This document shows positions 35,509 to 43,130 of a DNA stretch of 56,779 bases, in pieces (position 1 is the stretch's first letter; every line of letters starts with the position of its first letter). The notes beneath the pieces are model-generated. The model searched no databases and had not been told where the DNA came from. It was given only the letters and a program-made list of their open reading frames with translations. A program made the translations under genes and the position numbers. The stretch comes from Streptosporangiales bacterium (GTDB taxonomy: Bacteria > Actinomycetota > Actinomycetes > Streptosporangiales > WHST01), in the NCBI GenBank assembly GCA_009379955.1, contig WHST01000032.1:1-56779 (forward strand), in the 5' to 3' direction.

Positions 35509-36120
35509 TCACCGCTCACCGAGACCGAGGTCTGGCGCGGTCGCGTCGCCGCCGAGCGCCACCAGCCGCACCCGCACGGTCGCGCCCGCCGGCAGGCACA
35601 GGCTGCTCCCCGCCGGCACGTCGAGGTGGTATCCGCGCGCGGCGTCCCGGTCGAACGACAGCACGGGGTTGGTCTGCCAGAAGGGATAGTGCGACGACAC
35701 GTGCACATCGACGTCGGCAGTGTTGGTGACGTCGAGCTCGCGCCTGTCGCGGCCGGGACTCAGCCGCAGCTCGGCGTCGCGTGCCACCACCGCACCCGGC
35801 TGGTCGTCGCCGTACGCGCCACCGAGAGGCTCGTCGACGGCGACGAGCGAGGTGCCGCTGGGGAAGAGGGCGTCGACCTCGACGTGCCGGACGAGCGCCG
35901 CGACACCCGGCAGGGCCTGGTCGGCCGCGACGGCACCTCGTCCCGCCTCGACCACCGCGTCGAGGTCGAGGCCGTCCCACGCTGCCTCGTGGACCGCGTC
36001 GGTGACCAACGCGACGACCTCGGGTGCGGACAGCAGCGCGCCGCGGTCACGACGCCTGCGCGCCAACTCCGCCACGGTGAAGACGGTGAGCCTGTCCTGC
36101 TCGGCCGGTGTCAGGTGCAT
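35509..36120 (-). CDS. Fused urease gamma-beta subunit homologue (UreAB-like)
   Basis: The 203-residue protein joins a gamma part (MHLTPAEQDRLTVFTVAELA, residues 1-100) to a beta part (DVHVSSHYPFWQTNPVLSFDR, residues about 120-203). The beta part ends soon after VRVRLVALGG and lacks the usual C-terminal FGFRGEVMGPL-type tail. Fusions of this kind are known in some ureases. It is translated just before the alpha homologue and just after the deiminase-fold gene. Confidence 0.88.
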   Translation of the reverse strand: MHLTPAEQDRLTVFTVAELARRRRDRGALLSAPEVVALVTDAVHEAAWDGLDLDAVVEAGRGAVAADQALPGVAALVRHVEVDALFPSGTSLVAVDEPLGGAYGDDQPGAVVARDAELRLSPGRDRRELDVTNTADVDVHVSSHYPFWQTNPVLSFDRDAARGYHLDVPAGSSLCLPAGATVRVRLVALGGDATAPDLGLGER

Positions 36121-36129
36121 GGACCACCC

Positions 36130-37152
36130 TTACCAGTCACGCACCAGCTCCATGGTGGAACAGTGGATACCGCCGCCGTTCTTCAGCACCTCGTCGTACG
36201 GCACCGGCACGATCTCGACGCCCTCGGCGGCGAGCCGGTCGGCGGTCCGCACGCAGTGCGCGGGGAACAGCAGGCGCCGCGGCCGTACGGTGAGCGAGTT
36301 GCAGGCGTACTGCTCGTCGGGGTGCGGCGAGACCACCGTGATGCCCATGGCCTCCAGCCGGTCGAGGAACTCGTACGGCAGCCGGTGGGTGTTGGCGAGC
36401 GCGAGGTCGTCCGCGATCATGTGGAACTGCCCGTCGGTGTGGATCGTGTAGCCGGGCAGCGGCAGGGTGACCAGGTCGATGCCGAGCGGTTCGAGGAACC
36501 CGGCGAGCTGCCGCGCCCCCTCGCGGTTACAGCGGATCGACAGGCCGTACACCGCGAGATCGCGGCGCAGCTTCACGAACGTCCCACCCTCCGCGAGACC
36601 GTGGCCCGTCACGGTGCCGAGGATCGGCATCCCGAGGCCCGCGACCGTCGCGGTGACCGACGCCTCCTCGCCGCGACGCATCCGCGGGGCGAGCCTGGTG
36701 ATCACGGCGCCACCGGGAACGGTCACCAACGGGTCGCGGGTGAACACCGCCTTGGTGTACGAGTCCGGAAGGTCGGGCGCCTCGATCACCTCGACGCCTT
36801 CGGCGCGCAACGCGTCGAGCAGCCCGGCGTGCTGCTCGTCGACGAGGTCGAGATCCGGTGCCGTGTCGCTGCGCCAGTACCAGCGCCGACCCGGGTCGAC
36901 GAGTGCGCCGGCGCGAGGGTCCCACGCGTCCGCCGTGATCGCGGCCAGGCCGCGGCTCGGCCGACGGACGAGCACGGTGCGCAGCGGGCTCACCTCGTCG
37001 GCCGCGCCCCACCGGCGACCCCAGTAGCGTTCGACCTCATCGTGGAACTCCGGCGTCGGCTCGGGTCCGACGAGACGGTGGTAGTAGTGCTCGGGCTGCG
37101 CACCGTCGTCGGTGGGCGATGCGGTCACGGTCTCCCCCTCAGGTCCTTCCAT
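36130..37152 (-). CDS. Arginine deiminase/amidinotransferase-fold hydrolase (DDAH-like)
   Basis: The 340-residue protein has the five-bladed amidinotransferase-fold landmarks: a TRDPLVTVPGGAVI segment, GHGLAEGGTFVKL, the histidine region YTIHTDGQFHMIAD, and a C-terminal nucleophile cysteine C331 in GGGIHCSTMEL. Such enzymes hydrolyse or transfer from guanidino groups (arginine, methylarginines and similar). Its ATG overlaps the MHS transporter stop by one base, and it precedes the urease-like genes by 9 bases, so transport, guanidino chemistry and ureolysis appear linked. GTG near residue 9 is an alternative start. Confidence 0.83.
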   Translation of the reverse strand: MEGPEGETVTASPTDDGAQPEHYYHRLVGPEPTPEFHDEVERYWGRRWGAADEVSPLRTVLVRRPSRGLAAITADAWDPRAGALVDPGRRWYWRSDTAPDLDLVDEQHAGLLDALRAEGVEVIEAPDLPDSYTKAVFTRDPLVTVPGGAVITRLAPRMRRGEEASVTATVAGLGMPILGTVTGHGLAEGGTFVKLRRDLAVYGLSIRCNREGARQLAGFLEPLGIDLVTLPLPGYTIHTDGQFHMIADDLALANTHRLPYEFLDRLEAMGITVVSPHPDEQYACNSLTVRPRRLLFPAHCVRTADRLAAEGVEIVPVPYDEVLKNGGGIHCSTMELVRDW

Positions 37153-38444
37153 CAGAGTTCCACGACCTTCAGCCGGCGTGCGGCCACCGCGGCGGCGAGC
37201 GTCACGAGCGAGAGCACGAACAGCAGGCTGGCGACGGCCCACAGGCTCCCGCCGGTCGCCGCGATGAGCGCCGTCGCCGCCAGCGGGGCGAAGCCGCTGA
37301 TCGTGCCAGACACGTTGTACGAGAGGCCGACCCCGGAGTACCGCACCGCTCCGGTGAACGTCTCGCTGAGCAGCTGACCGCAGGCCGCGTAGCTCACCGA
37401 CACGAGCACGACGCCCGCCACGATCCCGGCCGCGACGCCGTACGGGCTCTCGAGCCCGACGAGCAGGAAGATCGGGTACGCCGCGACCGCCGACGCGATG
37501 GCGCCGCCGATCGCGATCGGCGCGGCGCCCGTACGGTCCGCGATCCGCCCGAACACCGGGTATGCGAGCAGGTTGATCACCGACGCCACGATCGCCGCGT
37601 TCAGCAGCAGCGTGCGGTCGATGCCCGCGGTCTCGGAGCCGTAGCTGATGAGGAACGTGCCGCACAGGTAGTACCCGCCGATGCCGAGCAGCGACACCGC
37701 GATGCCGACGACCAGCCGCGGCCCACTCGACCTGAGCAGCTCGACCACGGGCAGCTTGTGCGCGCCCTGCTCGGCGAGGAGCTCGCGGAACACCGGCGAC
37801 TCGTCCACCTTGCTGCGCACCCACAGCGCGAGCAGCAACAGCGGGAAAGCGAGGAGGAACGGCAGCCGCCAGCCCCACGACTCGAACTGCGGGTCGGGCA
37901 GCAGGCTCACGACCGCGAAGACCCCCGTCGCCGTCAGCGAGCCCACGGGCGAGCCGAGCTGCGGCATGACGCCGTACCTGCCGCGCTTGTCCGGCGGCGC
38001 GTGCTCGACGGCCAGCGTCGCCGCACCGCTCCACTCACCACCGACGGAGATTCCCTGGAGCACGCGCAGTACGGCCAGCAGGATCGGTGCGGCCACGCCG
38101 ATCTGCGCATACGTCGGGAGCAGCCCGATGCACCCGGTGACGAGTCCGATGAGCACGACGGTGATCAGCAGCATCCGCCGCCTGCCGTACCTGTCGCCGA
38201 GGTGACCGAAGATGAGCGCACCGACGGGGCGGGCGACGAAGCCGACCGCGAAGGTGGCGAACGACGCCATCGTGCCGGCCACCGGGCTGAGCGAGGGGAA
38301 GAACTGGCTGTCGAAGACCAGCGCCGCCGCCGCTCCGTAGACGTAGTAGTCGTACCACTCCAGAGCAGTGCCGGCGAACGCGCCGGCAGCGACGGTACGA
38401 GGGTTCGAGGTCTCGCGCCGCGTGTTCCGAGCCGTCGATGACAT
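37152..38444 (-). CDS. MFS transporter, metabolite:H+ symporter (MHS) family
   Basis: The 430-residue, 12-helix protein shows the MHS signatures FAGTALEWYDYYVYG at the start, the loop GHLGDRYGRRRML and RVLQGISVGGEWSGA. Family members import small osmolytes and organic acids such as proline betaine, shikimate and dicarboxylates. It probably imports the substrate of the downstream deiminase-fold and urease-like enzymes. The start at 38444 (MSSTARNTRR) is chosen because residues further upstream overlap the regulator's promoter region. Confidence 0.9.
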   Translation of the reverse strand: MSSTARNTRRETSNPRTVAAGAFAGTALEWYDYYVYGAAAALVFDSQFFPSLSPVAGTMASFATFAVGFVARPVGALIFGHLGDRYGRRRMLLITVVLIGLVTGCIGLLPTYAQIGVAAPILLAVLRVLQGISVGGEWSGAATLAVEHAPPDKRGRYGVMPQLGSPVGSLTATGVFAVVSLLPDPQFESWGWRLPFLLAFPLLLLALWVRSKVDESPVFRELLAEQGAHKLPVVELLRSSGPRLVVGIAVSLLGIGGYYLCGTFLISYGSETAGIDRTLLLNAAIVASVINLLAYPVFGRIADRTGAAPIAIGGAIASAVAAYPIFLLVGLESPYGVAAGIVAGVVLVSVSYAACGQLLSETFTGAVRYSGVGLSYNVSGTISGFAPLAATALIAATGGSLWAVASLLFVLSLVTLAAAVAARRLKVVEL

Positions 38445-38512
38445 CACGCCACTGTGGCCGCCGCGACCGCGGCGGACAAGCACCTGTCGACACTCGTCTC
38501 GCGGGCCTAGGA

Positions 38513-38526
38513 TGTGCAGCTGCACA
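38513..38526. promoter_or_regulatory. Perfect 14-bp palindrome TGTGCAGCTGCACA
   Basis: The self-complementary site lies 16 bases upstream of the regulator's ATG and about 69 bases upstream of the divergent MHS transporter start. It is a candidate operator for the PucR/CdaR-type protein or another regulator of the urease-like operon. Confidence 0.5.
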
Positions 38527-38542
38527 ACCGAAGGGAGGCGCG

Positions 38543-39697
38543 ATGCCATCGTCCACGGCCGGCGACACCCTGGTGCGCCTGGCCCGCACGCTGCTGCGCG
38601 ACGTCACCGGGCTCACCGACTCGTTCCTCGCCGAGCTGCGGTCCGTCGAGCCCTACGCGCACGGCGCCGTCGCCGCGGACACCGTGCGCGCCGACGCCAG
38701 GCGCAGCCTCGAGCTGGTCCTGCGGCTCGTCGCACGCCTGCCGGTGCCGGACCGGATCGCGAGCGTGTCCGCCGACGTCGGTCGGGCGCGTGCCGAGGAC
38801 GGCGTGCCCCTGGAGGCTCTGCTCCATGCCGTCCGCCTCGACTTCCGCGTGGTGTGGCAGGCGTTGCACGCCGCCGCCGACGAGGCCGACCTGGCGAGCC
38901 TCGTCGTCGAGGGTCCCCGCGTCTGGGAGGCGGTGGAGCAGCACTCCATGGGCGTGCTCGCCGCGTACCAGCAGCGCGTGCTCGAGATGGCCAGGGCCGA
39001 GCAGGACGAACGCGTTCGGTGGTTCGCGCGGCTGCTGGAGTGCGACGGCCGGCACTCCGACATCCGCCGCCAGGTGGCCACCGTGCTGGGCTTCGACGAA
39101 CACGCCTCGTTCACGGTGGTGGCGTTCCCACCCGACCAGCTCACGGCCCTGCGTACCGCCGCGGACCGGCTCACCACCCGAGGTGTGCCGCTGCACATGC
39201 ACGAGCGGTCGGCGAGCAGCGCCGTCGCCCTGCAGCTGCCAGCGCGCGGCCGGGGACATCCCGAACAGTGGTTCCGTGGCATCCGCTGCGCGGTGAGCCC
39301 GGTCGTCGAGGGTCTCGCCGACCTGCCGCGCGCGGTCCGCCTCGCCGAGCTCGCCCTGTACGCCCTGCACGAGGACGCGAAGGGACCGACCCACGCGCGC
39401 GACCTGTGGCTGGCGATCGCGGCCGGCGAGCTGGGCGAGTACCGGGCCGACCTCGAGCGCGACATCCTCGGCGGTCTCGCCGACCTACCGGATGGCGACG
39501 TGCCCCGGGTGCTGGAGGCGGTGCGGACGTACCTGCGCACGGGATCGGTCGCACGCACGGCACGCGACCTCTACTGTCACCGCAACACCGTGCTCAACCG
39601 GCTGCACCGCTTCGCCGGCGCGACGGGCCGCGACGTCACGTCGTCGACCGACGCCGCCGTGGTCACCCTGGCGCTGCACGCCCGACCGCGACCGTAG
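38543..39697 (+). CDS. PucR/CdaR-family transcriptional regulator
   Basis: The 384-residue protein has an N-terminal RsbRD-type helical domain (about residues 1-165), a middle GGDEF-like sensor region and a C-terminal PucR helix-turn-helix (TYLRTGSVARTARDLYCHRN). The start at 38543 follows AGGGAGG. PucR-type activators control purine and urea nitrogen use in other Gram-positives; here the gene is divergent from the MHS-deiminase-urease operon, the likely target. Confidence 0.87.
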   Translation: MPSSTAGDTLVRLARTLLRDVTGLTDSFLAELRSVEPYAHGAVAADTVRADARRSLELVLRLVARLPVPDRIASVSADVGRARAEDGVPLEALLHAVRLDFRVVWQALHAAADEADLASLVVEGPRVWEAVEQHSMGVLAAYQQRVLEMARAEQDERVRWFARLLECDGRHSDIRRQVATVLGFDEHASFTVVAFPPDQLTALRTAADRLTTRGVPLHMHERSASSAVALQLPARGRGHPEQWFRGIRCAVSPVVEGLADLPRAVRLAELALYALHEDAKGPTHARDLWLAIAAGELGEYRADLERDILGGLADLPDGDVPRVLEAVRTYLRTGSVARTARDLYCHRNTVLNRLHRFAGATGRDVTSSTDAAVVTLALHARPRP

Positions 39698-39700
39698 CGA

Positions 39701-40189
39701 TCAGGCGCTGGTGGCTGAGACGTCGAGGTTGCGGAAGGTCGCCTCCCCGTCGGCCAGCTTGGCCATCTGCTCGGCCAGCGCCTTGGTGGCCGCGTGCTCG
39801 GAGTTGGCCATCGCCTGCTCGTAGTTCGGGAACTCGACGATCTGCACGTACGTACCCGGGCGGTCCCTGTCCGCGCCGGTGACCGCCCACCTCGCCGTGC
39901 GTGCCGAACCGATCTCTGCCTGCCACTTGTCCACGAGCCCGGTGAAGTCGTCGATGCGGTCCGTGCGGAGCTCGATCAGCTGGACGAACGCCCCCTCCTC
40001 CGTCGGCGCCTCGTCGCTGGTCAGGTTCTTCCTGAGCTCCTCACGGAGCTGCGGGGTGTCCTCGTGCCCGTGCACGGTCGCCGTGTGCATCGCGGCGGTG
40101 TCGACCACCTCGTCGGCCGTCCCCGTGATGGTGAGCGAGCAGTTCGACTCGCTCGGCATGATCCGGCAGTCCAATCTCATCCGCGTCAT
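39701..40189 (-). CDS. DUF1059-like domain fused to an ABM-type barrel domain
   Basis: The 162-residue protein joins two small domains. Residues 1-57 resemble DUF1059 (RLDCRIMPSESNCSLTITG, then a DTPQLREELRKNL helix). Residues about 65-162 look like a dimeric alpha/beta barrel, as in antibiotic-biosynthesis monooxygenase-type proteins (FVQLIELRTDRIDDF, YVQIVEFPNYEQAM). Neither domain gives a firm function. The start at 40189 has GGGGGA upstream. The gene converges on the PucR-type regulator with 3 bases between stops. Confidence 0.7.
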   Translation of the reverse strand: MTRMRLDCRIMPSESNCSLTITGTADEVVDTAAMHTATVHGHEDTPQLREELRKNLTSDEAPTEEGAFVQLIELRTDRIDDFTGLVDKWQAEIGSARTARWAVTGADRDRPGTYVQIVEFPNYEQAMANSEHAATKALAEQMAKLADGEATFRNLDVSATSA

Positions 40190-40382
40190 GTGGTCCCCCA
40201 CCGTCGATCGCGTCCCCCGGCGAAGCTCCATCGAACGCGCACACCCGCGGTGAGTCGAGGGCGGAGCGGTCGGGTACCGGCGCGGCGTTCCCGCCGGTCG
40301 CAGCACGTTCCCGGCGCGCGCGGCGGATAGCGGCGGGGGCCCGAGCGACGACACACGGTCGCCGACCCGTAACGTCCGAACG

Positions 40383-41549
40383 GTGACCACGACTCCACGC
40401 CGCGAGCCGCGCGCGTGGCTCAGCGTCGCCGGAATCGTCGTCATCGCGCTCAACATGCGGGCCTCGCTCGCCGCGTCGAGTCCGCTGCTCCCGGACATCC
40501 GCGACGACCTCGGACTCAGCGCCAGCGTCGCGAGCCTGCTCACTACCCTGCCACTGCTCTGCTTCGGCGTCCTCGCCACCGCGGCGGTCGCGGCCGGGCT
40601 CCACCTCGGCAGCGAACGCGTCCTCCTCCTCGCCATGGTCGGTGTGGCGGCCGGCAGCGCCCTCCGTGCCGTCCCTGCGGCACTGTGGCTGCTGCTCGGC
40701 ACGGTGGTCATCGGTGCCGCGATCACCGCGGGCAACGTGCTCGTGCCCGTCGTCGTCAAGCAGTACTTCCCGCGGGACGCGTCGGTGGTCACCGGTCTCT
40801 ACACCGCCGCGCTCGTCGGCGGCGCGGCACTGACGTCCGGCATCAGCGCGCCGCTCGCGCACGACACGGCGCTCGGGTGGCAGGGCGTGCTCCTGGTCAT
40901 GGGCGTGCCCGCGCTGCTCGCCGCGCTGGTCTGGGCGCCGCAGCTGCGGCGGCGGCACCTGCCGCCCACCGTCGGCGCCGTCCGCGTGCTCCGCGACAAG
41001 ATCACCTGGGCGCTCGCGGCGTTCATGGGCATGCAGTCACTGATGTTCTTCGCCACCCTGACCTGGCTGCCGACACTGCTGCACGACGCGGGCGTCTCGG
41101 TCGCCAAGGCCGGCATCGCGCTCGCCGTCTTCAACCTGGTCGGCGTCGGGAGCTCGCTGGTCGTCCCCAGCCTGGTCTCGCGCCGGCCCAGCCAGGTGCC
41201 CGCGGTGCTCGCGCTCTGCGTCACGTGGGCGGTCGCGTACGCCGGCCTGTACGTCGCCCCCTCCCTGTACCTGGTGTGGTCGGTCGTCTCCGGAGTCGCG
41301 CAGGGAGCGGGCATCAGCCTCGCCCTGACGCTCATCGTGCTGCGGGCCAGGACACCCGAGGTCGCACGCAGTCTCTCCGGCACGGTGCAGGGCATCGGCT
41401 ACCTCATGGCGGCCACCGGCCCGCTCGTCGTCGGCGCCCTTCGCGACGTCACCGGCGGCTGGACCGCCCCGTTCGTCGCGCTCGGCCTCGCCGTCGCGGT
41501 GATGGCCGCGACGTCCCCCTGGTCCGCCGGCGCCCGCCAGGTCGGCTGA
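40383..41549 (+). CDS. MFS transporter, CynX/NimT family
   Basis: The 388-residue protein has 12 hydrophobic helices and the family start LNMRASLAASSPLLPDIRDDLG. CynX/NimT proteins transport cyanate, nitroimidazoles or related small molecules. It starts at GTG 40383 and is divergent from the DUF1059-like fusion gene, with 193 bases between them in which I see no clear operator. Its neighbourhood with urease-like genes makes a nitrogen compound plausible. Confidence 0.88.
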   Translation: MTTTPRREPRAWLSVAGIVVIALNMRASLAASSPLLPDIRDDLGLSASVASLLTTLPLLCFGVLATAAVAAGLHLGSERVLLLAMVGVAAGSALRAVPAALWLLLGTVVIGAAITAGNVLVPVVVKQYFPRDASVVTGLYTAALVGGAALTSGISAPLAHDTALGWQGVLLVMGVPALLAALVWAPQLRRRHLPPTVGAVRVLRDKITWALAAFMGMQSLMFFATLTWLPTLLHDAGVSVAKAGIALAVFNLVGVGSSLVVPSLVSRRPSQVPAVLALCVTWAVAYAGLYVAPSLYLVWSVVSGVAQGAGISLALTLIVLRARTPEVARSLSGTVQGIGYLMAATGPLVVGALRDVTGGWTAPFVALGLAVAVMAATSPWSAGARQVG

Positions 41550-41577
41550 CCCGCACCAGCGCGAAGCCCCGGACGAG

Positions 41578-41659
41578 TGATCATGTTAAGTGGGTGAGTA
41601 CGCACTTCCCACGGCGCATGCGCCATGTTCGGTACGGCTTGACCAACTGAACATGATCA
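41578..41659. repeat. Long branched inverted repeat after the CynX-type gene
   Basis: Bases 41578-41591 pair with 41646-41659 at 13 of 14 positions (TGATCATGTT arms). The 54-base interior contains the perfect palindrome GGCGCATGCGCC at 41613-41624 and a small hairpin AAGTG/CACTT at 41588-41607. The 299-bp gap 41550-41848 holds this structure and the SOS box, but no convincing gene. It may terminate the transporter transcript. Confidence 0.6.
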
Positions 41660-41829
41660 TTCGCGCGAGGGCAGGCCGCACCGCGTCCCACGCGCCCGGC
41701 TCGACCGACGCCCCCGATCCCTCCCCGCCGAATTGTCAAGACATGTCGAACCGTCGGTGACGCGGTCGCACCGGCGCGCAGGGTGATCCGGTGCGGGCTG
41801 TCCGTCCCAGGGGTTTCGCGGGCATCCAT

Positions 41830-41845
41830 TCGAATGTATGTTCGA
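41830..41845. promoter_or_regulatory. LexA-binding SOS box
   Basis: TCGAATGTATGTTCGA differs by one base from the actinobacterial/Bacillus-type LexA consensus TCGAAC-N4-GTTCGA. It ends 3 bases before the ATG at 41849. TGTATGTT within it could be an extended -10, giving a leaderless transcript that LexA would block directly. Confidence 0.7.
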
Positions 41846-41848
41846 GTC

Positions 41849-42205
41849 ATGGCACGGCAGGAACACCTCGACGGCATCGTCGTCGCCCGGTTGCAGGGGA
41901 TCGCGAAGAGGCACGCCGGATGGACGGAGCCGCAGGGCGACAGACGGGCGGACGCACTGACCGAGCTGCGGCAGGTCGGCGGTGACCGCGGCGATCTGAT
42001 GGCACAGGCCGCCGGCCTCCTGCTCGGCTTCTACCCATCCGACCACATCGCGTACGAGCACCACCGCATCGCCGCGCAGCTCGTCATCGACGCCGGTGCC
42101 GACGTCTCGCGGCTCGAGCACTGGATCCAGATCGGCGCAAAGCGCGGTGAGCGCGCGCGCTCCTCCCGCGGCTACTTCAGCCCGCGCAAGGACGACGAGG
42201 GCTAG
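41849..42205 (+). CDS. Small protein of unknown function, probably SOS-induced
   Basis: The 118-residue, soluble, mostly helical protein starts MARQEHLDGIVVARLQGIAK. I do not recognise a domain. A histidine-rich HIAYEHHRIAA segment lies near residue 70, and a basic tail rich in Arg and Ser follows. The start at 41849 is set by the LexA box directly upstream; no ribosome site precedes it, consistent with leaderless translation. A DNA-damage-related role is inference from the promoter only. The TAG stop is part of a CTAG at the junction with the next gene fragment. Confidence 0.7.
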   Translation: MARQEHLDGIVVARLQGIAKRHAGWTEPQGDRRADALTELRQVGGDRGDLMAQAAGLLLGFYPSDHIAYEHHRIAAQLVIDAGADVSRLEHWIQIGAKRGERARSSRGYFSPRKDDEG

Positions 42206-42247
42206 TGTCCTGAGTCAGAAGTACGTGCCCCCCTGCCGACGCCCAGG
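42206..42247. other. Junction segment between two CTAG sites
   Basis: CTAG occurs at 42203-42206 and again at 42248-42251. The segment between begins TGTCCTGAGTCAGAAG and replaces the missing 5' part of the kinase gene. CTAG is the target of IS630-type elements, and the real IS630-like end at 56642 also reads CTAGTGTG, so this may be a scar of such an element. Confidence 0.35.
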
Positions 42248-42250
42248 CTA

Positions 42251-42481
42251 GTGATCGACCCGAAGCCGTACGTCGGCGACCCGACGTACGACGCGCTGCA
42301 ACACATGCTCAACCACGACGACCGGCTCACCGCCGACCCGGCGGGGTTCGCCGAGCGGATGGCCGGCCTCCTCGACCTCGACCCCGAGCGGCTGCGGCTG
42401 TGGCTGTTCGCCCGGTGCGTCCAGGAGTCACCTGCACGGCCGGCGCTGCGCGACGCGGCGGTCGCGCTCGCCCCGGCGTGA
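42251..42481 (+). pseudogene. C-terminal fragment of a streptomycin 6-kinase-like (APH(6)/StrB family) gene
   Basis: The 76 codons encode VIDPKPYVGDPTYDALQHML and the helical end typical of the aminoglycoside/hydroxyurea resistance kinase family (PF04655 type). The N-terminal two-thirds, with the nucleotide-binding and catalytic residues, is absent, so the product cannot be an active kinase. The open frame continues upstream to 42206, but those residues are not family-like. This is a gene remnant, possibly truncated by an insertion event. Confidence 0.75.
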
Positions 42482-42533
42482 TGCGGGCCGGACCCGTATC
42501 CGGGTCCGGCCCACGCCGTGCGGCCTGCCGCGC

Positions 42534-43091
42534 TCAAGCCTCCCGCGGGGTGGCCCGGTAGCGGAGGACGACGATCCCCGATGTGAGCACCTGGCTTCCG
42601 GCGAGCGTGAGGTGCGGCTCGAAGCCCTCGGACGCCAGCAGGTGCTCGGACTTCGTGGTGCCGGCGAACGCCGGGTGCAGCCAGAACCTCGCCTCGTCGA
42701 GCAGTCCATGCTCGACGAGCGTGCGTGCGACCGGACCGAAGCCGTACATCAGGATGTCCTTGCCGTCCTGCTTCTTCAGCCGGGCTATCTCGTCGACCAG
42801 GTGGGCGCGCCTGATGATCGTCACGTTGTTCCAGCCCGCCTCCTGGAGGCTGTCCGAGACGACGTACTTCGGCATGGCGTTGAAGTGGTCGGCGAACTCC
42901 CCGGTCTGGTCCGGCCAGGCGGTCGAGAAGCCCTCGTACGTGGCCCGGCCCATCAGCAGCGCGTCGCTGGCGAACAGCTGCTCGTCGGCGACAGCGCCGG
43001 CCTCGTCGTCGAAGTACATGAAGTGCCAGCGCTCCATCTCGTCGATCGCGCCGTCGAGGCTGAGGTTGGCGGAGGTGATGATGCGACGCAT
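42534..43091 (-). CDS. Dihydrofolate-reductase-fold protein (RibD C-terminal domain family)
   Basis: The 185-residue protein starts MRRIITSANLSLDGAIDE and contains LLMGRATYEGFSTAWP and KDILMYGFGPVARTLVEHG, standard for the stand-alone RibD-C/YyaP family. These are predicted NADPH-dependent reductases of unknown substrate. GAGAG lies upstream of the ATG at 43091. It is 39 bases downstream of the DHA2 exporter and may be co-transcribed. Confidence 0.9.
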   Translation of the reverse strand: MRRIITSANLSLDGAIDEMERWHFMYFDDEAGAVADEQLFASDALLMGRATYEGFSTAWPDQTGEFADHFNAMPKYVVSDSLQEAGWNNVTIIRRAHLVDEIARLKKQDGKDILMYGFGPVARTLVEHGLLDEARFWLHPAFAGTTKSEHLLASEGFEPHLTLAGSQVLTSGIVVLRYRATPREA

Positions 43092-43130
43092 CGCTTTCTC
43101 TCTTTCCGTGTGGAGGGTCTCGTCCACCGG

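Noticed and set aside
36130-37152. Agmatine deiminase
   Set aside because: The active-site region reads GGGIHCSTMEL and the overall pattern is closer to arginine deiminase/DDAH-type proteins; agmatine-deiminase motifs were not seen.
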